Assembly (NCBI RefSeq): GCF_051020955.1
Contig: NW_027476852.1
Coordinates: 1-64,000 of the forward strand
Direction: 5' to 3'
Source: Megalopta genalis
Lineage: Eukaryota > Arthropoda > Insecta > Hymenoptera > Halictidae
DNA length: 64,000 nt
Below, in pieces: positions 50,959 through 61,897 of the stretch. A program made the translations under genes and the position numbers. The notes beneath the pieces are model-generated. The model was not told the origin of the DNA. It ran no database searches and worked only from the letters and a program-made list of their open reading frames with translations. The first letter of the stretch is position 1. Each line of letters begins with the position of its first letter.

Positions 50959-53900
50959 TGTCGCATCGATTTGAAGCTAAACCCTCTACTTCGCATTGAT
51001 TTGGAACTAAATCATGTGTTTCGCTTGGATTTGAAGCAAACTCGTTTGTTTCGCCTGCAGTTGAAGCTACATCATGTATATCACAAGTATTTGAAGCTAA
51101 ACCATTTGTTTCGCATGGATTTGAAGCTAAACTTTCTGCATCGCATTGATTTGAAACTGAATCAAGTTTTTCTCTTGGATTTGAAGAAAACGCACTGGTT
51201 TCGCATGTAGTTGAAGCTAAATCATGTATATCACAAATGTTTGTAGCTAAACCATTTGTTTCGCATGGATTTGAAGCCAAGCCTTCTACTTCGCATTGAT
51301 TTGAAGCTAAATCATGTGTTTCGCTTGGATTTGATGTTACCTCATTTGTTTCGCATGCAGTTGAAGCGAAATCATGTATATCACAAGTATTTGAAGCTAA
51401 ACCATTTGATTCGCATGGATTTGAAGGTAAGCCTTCTACTACGCATTGATTTGAATATAAATCATGCGTTTCGCATGGATTTGAAGCTAACTCGTTTGTT
51501 TCGCATGCATTTCAAACTGTTTCATTTATACCGCAAGTATTTGAAGGTAAAACATTTGTTTCGCATGGATTTGAAGTTAAACCTTCTACTTCGCTTTGAT
51601 TTGCAGCCAAATCATGTGTTCCGCATTGATTTGAAGCTAAATCATGTGTTTCGCATGGATTTGAAGTTAACTCGTTTGTTTCGCCTGCATTTGAAGTTAC
51701 TTCATTTATACAGCAAGCATTTGAAGCTAAATCATTTGTTTCGCATGGATTTGAAGCTAAGCCTTCTACTTCGCATTGATTTGAAACTAAATCATGTGTT
51801 TCGCTTAGATTTGAAGCTAAATCGTTTGTTTCGCCTCCATTTGAACCTATATCAATTATATCGCAAGTATTTGAAGCTATATCAATTGTGTCGCATGACT
51901 TTGAAGCTAAGCCTTCTACTTCGCATTGATTTGTAGCTAAATCATTTGTTTCCCTTGGATTTGAAGCTAACTCGATTGTTTCGCATGCAGTTGAAGCTAA
52001 ATCATGTTTATCACAAGTATCTGAAGCTGAACCACTTGTTTCGCAAGTATATGAAGCTAAACCATGTGTTTCACATTGATTTGAAGCTAAATCATGTGTT
52101 CCGCATGGATTTGAAGCTAACTCGTTTGTTTTGCCTGCATTTGAAGTTATATCATTTATATCGCAAGTATTTGAAGCTAAATCATTTGTTTCGCATGAAT
52201 TTTAAGCCAAATCATGTGTTTCGCATGGAATTGAATCTACCTGGTTTGTTTCGCTTCCAGTTGAATCTATATCACTTATATCGCAACTATTTGAAACTAA
52301 ATCATGTGTTTCGCATGGATTTGAAGCTAAGCCTTCTACTTCACATTGATTTGAAACTAAATCATATGTTTCCCTTGGATTTGAAGCTAATTCGTTTGTA
52401 TCGCCTGCATTTGAAGCTTTATCAATTATATCGCAAAATATTTAAAGCTAAATCAATTGTGTCGCATGGATTTGAAGCTAAGCCTTCTACTTCGCATTGA
52501 TTTGAAGCTAAATCAAGTGTTTCGGTTAGATTTGAAGCTAACTCGTTTGTTTCGCATGCAGTTGAATCTAAATCATGTATATTACAAGTATGTGAAGCTA
52601 AACCATTTGATTCGCACGGATTTGATGCTAAACCACGTGTTTTCAATGAATTTGAACCTTAATCGTGTCTTTCGCATGTATTTGGAGCTTAATCATGTCT
52701 TCTGAATGGATTTGAAGCTAAGTCGTTTGTGTCGCCTGCATTTGTAGCTATTTCATTTATGTGGCAAGTATTTGAAGCTAAATCATTTGTTTCGCATGGA
52801 TTTGAAGCTAAACTTTCTGCATCGCATTGATTTGAAACTGAATCAAGTTTTTCTCTTGGATTTGAAGAAAACGCACTGGTTTCGCATGTAGTTGAAGCTA
52901 AATCATGTATATCACAAATGTTTGTAGCTAAACCATTTGTTTCGCATGGATTTGAAGCCAAGCCTTCTACTTCGCATTGATTTGAAACTAAATCATGTGT
53001 TTCGCTTGGATTTGAAGCTATCTCGTTTGTTTCGCATGCAGTTGAATCTAAATCACTTATATCACAAGTATTTGAAGCTAAACCATCTGATTCGCACGGA
53101 TTTGATGCTAAACCACGTGTTTCCCATGAATTTGAACCTAAATCATGTGTTTCGCATAGATTTGAAGCTTACTCCTTTGTTCCGCCTGCATTTGAAGCTA
53201 TATCATGTATATGACAAGTATTTGATTCTAAATAATTCGTTTCGCATGGATTTGAATCCAAGCCTTCTACTTCGCATTGATTTGAAGCTAAATCATGTGT
53301 TTCGCTTGGATTTGAAGCTAACTCGTTTGTTTCGCATGCATTTCAAGCTATATCATTTTTATCGCAAGTATTTGAAGCTAAACCATTTGATTCGCTTGGA
53401 TTTGAAGCTAACTCGTTTGTTTCGCATGCAGTTGAAGCTAAATCATGTATATCACAAGTATTTGATGCTAAAATATTTGTTCCGCATGCATTTGAAGCTA
53501 AGCCTTCTATTTCGCATTGATTAGAAGCTAAATCATGTGTTTCGCATGGACTTGAAGCTAACTCGTTTGCTTCTCCTGCATTTGAAGCTGTATCACTTAT
53601 ATCGCATGAATTGGAAGCTAAATCATTTGTTTCGCATGGATTTGAAGCCAAACCTTCTGCATCGCATTGATTTGAAACTGAATTAAGTTTTTCTCTTGGA
53701 TTTGAAGAAAACCCACTGGTTTCGCATGTAGTTGAAGCTAAATCATGTATATCACAAATGTTTGTAGCTAAACCATTTGCTTCGCATGGATTTGAAGCCG
53801 AGCCTTCTACTTCGCATTGATTTGAAACTAAATAATGTATTTCGCTTGGATTTGAAGCTATCTCGTTTGTTTCGCATGCAGTTGAATCTAAATCACTTAT

Positions 53901-54150
53901 ATCACAAGTATTTGAAGCTAAACCATCTGATTCGCACGGATTTGATGCTAAACCACGTGTTTCCCATGAATTTGAACCTAAATCATGTGTTTCGCATGCA
54001 GTTGAAGCTAAATCATGTTCTTCGCATGGATTTGAAGCTTACTCTTTTGTTCCGCCTGCATTTAAAGCTATATCATGTATATGACAAGCATTTGAATCTA
54101 AATAATTCGTTTCGCATGGATTTGAATCCAAGCCTTCTACTTCGCATTGA
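49860..54150 (+). repeat. Diverged monomer island
   Basis: Apart from the duplicated block at 50271-50958, monomers here show many private substitutions even inside the normally invariant TTTGAAGCT box, such as TTTCAAACT, TTTGTAGCT, GTTGAAGCG and TTTGATGTT. The 150-bp order is weak. One run, containing AACGCACTGGTTTCGC or AACCCACTGG, recurs near 51189, 52869 and 53709, spaced 1,680 and 840 bp (56 and 28 monomers). Higher divergence implies older or less often homogenised DNA. It sits between two homogenised domains. Confidence 0.83.
49874..51280 (-). other. Minus-strand period-10 open frames, possible protein-like reading
   Basis: On the minus strand, 50716-49874 (280 codons) and 51280-50768 (170 codons) read as repeats of the type CETHDLASNP, with variants GETNELASNA, CDINDIASNT and CEVEGLASNQ. 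Of the open frames, this composition (Ser, Asn, Glu, Asp, Thr, Leu, Ala, with one Cys in many repeats) looks most like a soluble or surface repeat protein. The frame is interrupted by the 29-bp monomer near 50791, by the 37-bp monomers, and elsewhere by TAA in GCATTAATT and GTTTAGC monomers. No domain family is recognised. Coding is possible but unsupported by any start, splice or termination context. Confidence 0.15.
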
Positions 54151-56680
54151 TTTGAAGCTAAATCATGTGTTTCGCTTGGATTTGAAGCTAACTCGTTTGT
54201 TTCGCATGCATTTGAAGCTATATCAATTGTATCGCAAGTATTTGAAGCTAAATCATTTGTGTCGCATGGCTTTGTGGATAAGCCTTCTACTTCGCATTAA
54301 TTTGAAGGTAAATCACGTGCTTCGCTTGGATTTGAAGCTAACTCGTTTGTTTCGCCTGCATTTGAAGCTATATCATTTATATCGCAAGTATGTGAAACTA
54401 AATCATTTGTTTCGCATGGATTTGAAGCTAAGCCTTCTGCTTCGCATTGATTTGAAACTAAATCATGTGTTTCGCATGGATTTGAAGCTAAGCCTTCTAC
54501 TTCACATTGATTTGAAACTAAATCATGTGGTTCGCATGGATTTGAAGCTAAATCATGTGTTTCGCACAGATTTGAAGCTAACTCGTTTATTTCGCCTGCA
54601 TTTGAAGCTATATCAGTTATATCGCAAGTATTTGAAGCTAAATCATTTGCGTCGCATGGCTTTGAGGATAAGCCTCCTACTTCGCATTGATTTGAAACTA
54701 AACTATGTGTTTCGCTTGGATTTGAAGCTAACTCGTTTGTTTCGCCTGCATTTGAAGCTATATCATTTATATCGCAAGTATATGAAGCTAAATCATTTGT
54801 GTTGCATGGCTTTGAAGCTAACTCGTTTGTTTCGCCTGCATTGAAGCTATATCACTTCTATCGCAAGTATTTGAAGCTAAATCATTTGTGTCGCATGGAT
54901 TTGAAGCTAAGCCTTCTACTTCGCATTGATTTGAAACTAAATCATCTGTTTTGCTTGGATTTGAATCTAACTCGTTTGTTTCGCTTGCATTTGAAGCTAA
55001 ATCAATTATGTCGCAAGTATTTGAAGCTGAATCATTTGTGTCGTATGGCTTTGAGGATAAGCCTTCTACTTCGCATTAATTTGAAGGTAAATCATGTGTT
55101 TCGCTTGGATTTGAAGCTAAGCCTTCTACTTCGCATTGATTTGGAACTAAATCATGTGTTTCGCTTGGATTTGAAGCTAACTCGTTTGTTTCGCATGCAT
55201 TTGAAGCTATATCAATTGTATCGCAAGTATTTGAAGCTAAACCATTTGTGTCGCATGGCTTTGAAGCTAAGCCTCCTACTTCGCATTGATTTGAAGCTAA
55301 ATCATGTGTTTCGCACAGATTTGAAGCTAACTCGTTTGTTTCGCCTGCATTTGATGCTATATCAATTATATCGCAAGTATTTGAAGCTAAATCATTTGTG
55401 TCGCATGGCTTTGAAGCTAAGCCTTCTACTTCGCATTGATTTGAAACTAAATCATCTGTTTTGCTTGGATTTGAATCTAACTCGTTTGTTTCGCTTGCAT
55501 TTGAAGCTAAATCAATTATATCGCAAGTATTTGAAGCTGAATCATTTGTGTCGCATGGCTTTGAGGATAAGCCTTCTACTTCGCATTAATTTGAAGGTAA
55601 ATCATGTGTTTCGCTTGGATTTGAAGCTAAGCCTTCTACTTCGCATTGATTTGGAACTAAATCATGTGTTTCGCTTGGATTTGAAGCTAACTCGTTTGTT
55701 TCGCATGCATTTGAAGCTATATCAATTGTATCGCAAGTATTTGAAGCTAAACAATTTGTGTCGCATGGCTTTGAAGCTAAGCCTCCTACTTCGCATTGAT
55801 TTGAAGCTAAATCATGTGTTTCGCACAGATTTTAAGCTAACTCGTTTGTTTCGCCTGCATTTGATACTATATCAATTATATCGCAAGTATTTGAAGCTAA
55901 ATCATTTGTGTCGCATGCCTTTGAGAATAAGCCTTCTACTTCGCATTAATTTGAAGGAAAATCATGTGTTTCGCTTGGATTTGAAGCTAAACCTTCTACT
56001 TCGCATTGATTTGGAACTAAATCATGTGTTTCGCTTGGATTTGAAGCTAACTCGTTTGTTTCGCCTGCATTTGAAGCTGTATCACTTCTATCGCAAGTAT
56101 TTGAAGCTAAATCATTTGTGTCGCATGGATTTGAAGCTAAGCCTTCTACTTCGCATTGATTTGGAACTAAATCATGTGTTTCGCTGGGATTTGAAGCTAA
56201 CTCGTTTGTTTCGCATGCATTTGAAGCTATATCAATTGTATCGCAAGTATTTGAAGCTAAATCATTTGTGTCGCATGGCTTTGAGGATAAGCCTTCTACT
56301 TCGCATTAATTTGAAGGTAAATCACGTGCTTCGCTTGGATTTGAAGCTAACTCGTTTGTTTCGCCTGCATTTGAAGCTATATCATTTATATCGCAAGTAT
56401 GTGAAACTAAATCATTTGTTTCGCATGGATTTGAAACTAAGCCTTCTGCTTCGCATTGATTTGAAACTAAATCATGTGTTTCGCATGGATTTGAAGCTAA
56501 GCCTTCTACTTCACATTGATTTGAAACTAAATCATGTGGTTCGCATGGATTTGAAGCTAAATCATGTGTTTCGCACAGATTTGAAGCTAACTCGTTTATT
56601 TCGCCTGCATTTGAAGCTATATCAGTTATATCGCAAGTATTTGAAGCTAAATCATTTGTGTCGCATGGCTTTGAGGATAA
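54150..56680 (+). repeat. Right higher-order-repeat domain, first part
   Basis: Regular N-I-K-P-L order resumes at about 54150 immediately after the diverged island. Alleles are mostly those of the 16.3-17.4 kb segment plus right-domain markers, such as AAACAATTTGTG (from 55751) and GCATGCCTTTGAG (from 55915). About 54905-55130 and 55421-55650 are near repeats about 510 bp apart. A 29-bp monomer lies near 54840. Confidence 0.85.
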
Positions 56681-59600
56681 GCCTCCTACTTCGCATTGAT
56701 TTGAAACTAAACCATGTGTTTCGCTTGGATTTGAAGCTAACTCGTTTGTTTCGCATGCATTTGAAGCTATATCATTTATATCGCAAGTATATGAAGCTGA
56801 ATCATTTGTGTCGCATGGCTTTGAGGATAAGCCTTCTACTTCGCATTAATTTGAAGGTAAATCATGTGTTTCGCTTGGATTTGAAGCTAAGCCTTCTACT
56901 TCGCATTGATTTGGAACTAAATCATGTGTTTCGCTTGGATTTGAAGCTAACTCGTTTGTTTCGCATGCATTTGAAGCTATATCAATTGTATCGCAAGTAT
57001 TTGAAGCTAAACAATTTGTGTCGCATGGCTTTGAATCTAAGCCTCCTACTTCGCATTGATTTGAAGCTAAATCATGTGTTTCGCACAGATTTGAAGCTAA
57101 CTCGTTTGTTTCGCCTGCATTTGATGCTATATCAATTATATCGCAAGTATTTGAAGCTAAATCATTTGTGTCGCATGCCTTTGAGAATAAGCCTTCTACT
57201 TCGCATTAATTTGAAGGAAAATCATGTGTTTCGCTTGGATTTGAAGCTTAACCTTCTACTTCGCATTGATTTGGAACTAAATCATGTGTTTCGCTTGGAT
57301 TTGAAGCTAACTCGTTTGTTTCGCATGCATTTGAAGCTGTATCAATTGTATCGCAAGTATTTGAAGCTAAATCATTTGTGTCGCATGGCTTTGAGGATAA
57401 GCCTCCTACTTCGCATTGATTTGAAACTAAACCATGTGTTTCGCTTGGATTTGAAGCTAACTCGTTTGTATCGCCTGCATTTGAAGCTATATCATTTATA
57501 TCGCAAGTATATGAAGCTAAATCATTTGTGTTGCATGGCTTTGAAGCTAACTCGTTTGTTTCGCCTGCATTGAAGCTATATCACTTCTATCGCAAGTATT
57601 TGAAGCTAAATCATTTGTGTCGCATGGATTTGAAGCTAAGCCTTCTACTTCGCATTGATTTGGAACTAAATCATGTGTTTCGCTTGGATTTGAAGCAAAC
57701 TCGTTTGTTTCGCATGCATTTGAAGCTATATCAATTGTATCGCAAGTATTTGAAGCTAAATCATTTGTTTCGCATGGCTTTGAGGATAAGCCTCCTACTT
57801 CGCATTGATTTGAAACTAAACCATGTGTTTCGCTTGGATTTGAAGCTAACTCGTTTGTTTCGCCTGCATTTGAAGCTATATCATTTATATCGCAAGTATA
57901 TGAAGCTAAATCATTTGTGTTGCATGGCTTTGAAGCTAACTCGTTTGTTTCGCCTGCATTGAAGCTATATCACTTCTATCGCAAGTATTTGAAGCTAAAT
58001 CATTTGTGTCGCATGGATTTGAAGCTAAGCCTTCTACTTCGCATTGATTTGAAACTAAATCATCTGTTTTGCTTGGATTTGAATCTAACTCGTTTGTTTC
58101 GCTTGCATTTGAAGCTAAATCAATTATATCGCAAGTATTTGAAGCTGAATCATTTGTGTCGCATGGCTTTGAGGATAAGCCTTCTACTTCGCATTAATTT
58201 GAAGGTAAATCATGTGTTTCGCTTGGATTTGAAGCTAAGCCTTCTACTTCGCATTGATTTGGAACTAAATCATGTGTTTCGCTTGGATTTGAAGCTAACT
58301 CGTTTGTTTCGCATGCATTTGAAGCTATATCAATTGTATCGCAAGTATTTGAAGCTAAACAATTTGTGTCGCATGGCTTTGAAGCTAAGCCTCCTGCTTC
58401 GCATTGATTTGAAGCTAAATCATGTGTTTCGCACAGATTTGAAGCTAACTCGTTTGTTTCGCCTGCATTTGATGCTATATCAATTATATCGCAAGTATTT
58501 GAAGCTAAATCATTTGTGTCGCATGCCTTTGAGAATAAGCCTTCTACTTCGCATTAATTTGAAGGAAAATCATGTGTTTCGCTTGGATTTGAAGCTAAAC
58601 CTTCTACTTCGCATTGATTTGGAACTAAATCATGTGTTTCGCTTGGATTTGAAGCTAACTCGGTTGTTTCGCATGCATTTGAAGCTGTATCAATTGTATC
58701 GCAAGTATTTGAAGCTAAATCATTTGTGTCGCATGGCTTTGAGGATAAGCCTCATACTTCTCATTGATTTGAAACTAATCCATGTGTTTCGCTTGGATTT
58801 GAAGCTAACTCGTTTGTATCGCCTGCATTTGAAGCTATATCATTTATATCGCAAGTATATGAAGCTAAATCATTTGTGTTGCATGGCTTTGAAGCTAACT
58901 CGTTTGTTTCGCCTGCATTGAAGCTATATCACTTCTATCGCAAGTATTTGAAGCTAAATTATTTGTGTCGCATGGATTTGAAGCTAAGCCTTCTACTTCG
59001 CATTGATTTGGAACTAAATCATGTGTTTCGCTGGGATTTGAAGCTAACTCGTTTGTTTCGCATGCATTTGAAGCTATATCAATTGTATCGCAAGTATTTG
59101 AAGCTAAATCATTTGTGTCGCATGGCTTTGAGGATAAGCCTTCTACTTCGCATTAATTTGAAGGTAAATCACGTGCTTCGCTTGGATTTGAAGCTAACTC
59201 GTTTGTTTCGCCTGCATTTGAAGCTATATCATTTATATCGCAAGTATGTGAAACTAAATCATTTGTTTCGCTTGGATTTGAAGCTAAGCCTCCTACTTCG
59301 CATTGATTTGAAACTAAACCATGTGTTTCGCTTGGATTTGAAGCTAACTCGTTTGTTTCGCATGCATTTGAAGCTATATCATTTATATCGCAAGTATATG
59401 AAGCTGAATCATTTGTGTCGCATGGCTTTGAGGATAAGCCTTCTACTTCGCATTAATTTGAAGGTAAATCATGTGTTTCGCTTGGATTTGAAGCTAAGCC
59501 TTCTACTTCGCATTGATTTGGAACTAAATCATGTGTTTCGCTTGGATTTGAAGCTAACTCGTTTGTTTCGCATGCATTTGAAGCTATATCAATTGTATCG

Positions 59601-61897
59601 CAAGTATTTGAAGCTAAACAATTTGTGTCGCATGGCTTTGAATCTAAGCCTCCTACTTCGCATTGATTTGAAGCTAAATCATGTGTTTCGCACAGATTTG
59701 AAGCTAACTCGTTTGTTTCGCCTGCATTTGATGCTATATCAATTATATCGCAAGTATTTGAAGCTAAATCATTTGTGTCGCATGCCTTTGAGAATAAGCC
59801 TTCTACTTCGCATTAATTTGAAGGAAAATCATGTGTTTCGCTTGGATTTGAAGCTTAACCTTCTACTTCGCATTGATTTGGAACTAAATCATGTGTTTCG
59901 CTTGGATTTGAAGCTAACTCGTTTGTTTCGCATGCATTTGACGCTGTATCAATTGTATCGCAAGTATTTGAAGCTAAATCATTTGTGTCGCATGGCTTTG
60001 AGGATAAGCCTCCTACTTCGCATTGATTTGAAACTAAACCATGTGTTTCGCTTGGATTTGAAGCTAACTCGTTTGTATCGCCTGCATTTGAAGCTATATC
60101 ATTTATATCGCAAGTATATGAAGCTAAATCATTTGTGTTGCATGGCTTTGAAGCTAACTCGTTTGTTTCGCCTGCATTGAAGCTATATCACTTCTATCGC
60201 AAGTATTTGAAGCTAAATCATTTGTGTCGCATGGATTTGAAGCTAAGCCTTCTACTTCGCATTGATTTGGAACTAAATCATGTGTTTCGCTTGGATTTGA
60301 AGCAAACTCGTTTGTTTCGCATGCATTTGAAGCTATATCAATTGTATCGCAAGTATTTGAAGCTAAATCATTTGTTTCGCATGGCTTTGAGGATAAGCCT
60401 CCTACTTCGCATTGATTTGAAACTAAACCATGTGTTTCGCTTGGATTTGAAGCTAACTCGTTTGTTTCGCCTGCATTTGAAGCTATATCATTTATATCGC
60501 AAGTATATGAAGCTAAATCATTTGTGTTGCATGGCTTTGAAGCTAACTCGTTTGTTTCGCCTGCATTGAAGCTATATCACTTCTATCGCAAGTATTTGAA
60601 GCTAAATCATTTGTGTCGCATGGATTTGAAGCTAAGCCTTCTACTTCGCATTGATTTGAAACTAAATCATCTGTTTTGCTTGGATTTGAATCTAACTCGT
60701 TTGTTTCGCTTGCATTTGAAGCTAAATCAATTATATCGCAAGTATTTGAAGCTGAATCATTTGTGTCGCATGGCTTTGAGGATAAGCCTTCTACTTCGCA
60801 TTAATTTGAAGGTAAATCATGTGTTTCGCTTGGATTTGAAGCTAAGCCTTCTACTTCGCATTGATTTGGAACTAAATCATGTGTTTCGCTTGGATTTGAA
60901 GCTAACTCGTTTGTTTCGCATGCATTTGAAGCTATATCAATTGTATCGCAAGTATTTGAAGCTAAACAATTTGTGTCGCATGGCTTTGAAGCTAAGCCTC
61001 CTACTTCGCATTGATTTGAAGCTAAATCATGTGTTTCGCACAGATTTGAAGCTAACTCGTTTGTTTCGCCTGCATTTGATGCTATATCAATTATATCGCA
61101 AGTATTTGAAGCTAAATCATTTGTGTCGCATGCCTTTGAGAATAAGCCTTCTACTTCGCATTAATTTGAAGGAAAATCATGTGTTTCGCTTGGATTTGAA
61201 GCTAAACCTTCTACTTCGCATTGATTTGGAACTAAATCATGTGTTTCGCTTGGATTTGAAGCTAACTCGGTTGTTTCGCATGCATTTGAAGCTGTATCAA
61301 TTGTATCGCAAGTATTTGAAGCTAAATCATTTGTGTCGCATGGCTTTGAGGATAAGCCTCATACTTCTCATTGATTTGAAACTAATCCATGTGTTTCGCT
61401 TGGATTTGAAGCTAACTCGTTTGTATCGCCTGCATTTGAAGCTATATCATTTATATCGCAAGTATATGAAGCTAAATCATTTGTGTTGCATGGCTTTGAA
61501 GCTAACTCGTTTGTTTCGCCTGCATTGAAGCTATATCACTTCTATCGCAAGTATTTGAAGCTAAATTATTTGTGTCGCATGGATTTGAAGCTAAGCCTTC
61601 TACTTCGCATTGATTTGGAACTAAATCATGTGTTTCGCTGGGATTTGAAGCTAACTCGTTTGTTTCGCATGCATTTGAAGCTATATCAATTGTATCGCAA
61701 GTATTTGAAGCTAAATCATTTGTGTCGCATGGCTTTGAGGATAAGCCTTCTACTTCGCATTAATTTGAAGGTAAATCACGTGCTTCGCTTGGATTTGAAG
61801 CTAACTCGTTTGTTTCGCCTGCATTTGAAGCTATATCATTTATATCGCAAGTATGTGAAACTAAATCATTTGTTTCGCTTGGATTTGAAGCTAAGCC
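56680..61897 (+). repeat. Complete tandem segmental duplication, period 2,607 bp
   Basis: 56680-59290 matches 59287-61897 at a constant offset of 2,607 bp. The two copies abut, so the duplication junction lies near 59287. The length is 87 monomers minus three bases, because each copy holds three 29-bp monomers (57570, 57959, 58918 and 60177, 60566, 61525). Shared private alleles include GAAGCTTAACC (57245, 59852) and CATACTTCTCATTG (58753, 61360). Copy differences include GACGCTGTATC near 59940 and CCTGCTTCGC near 58393. Confidence 0.92.
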
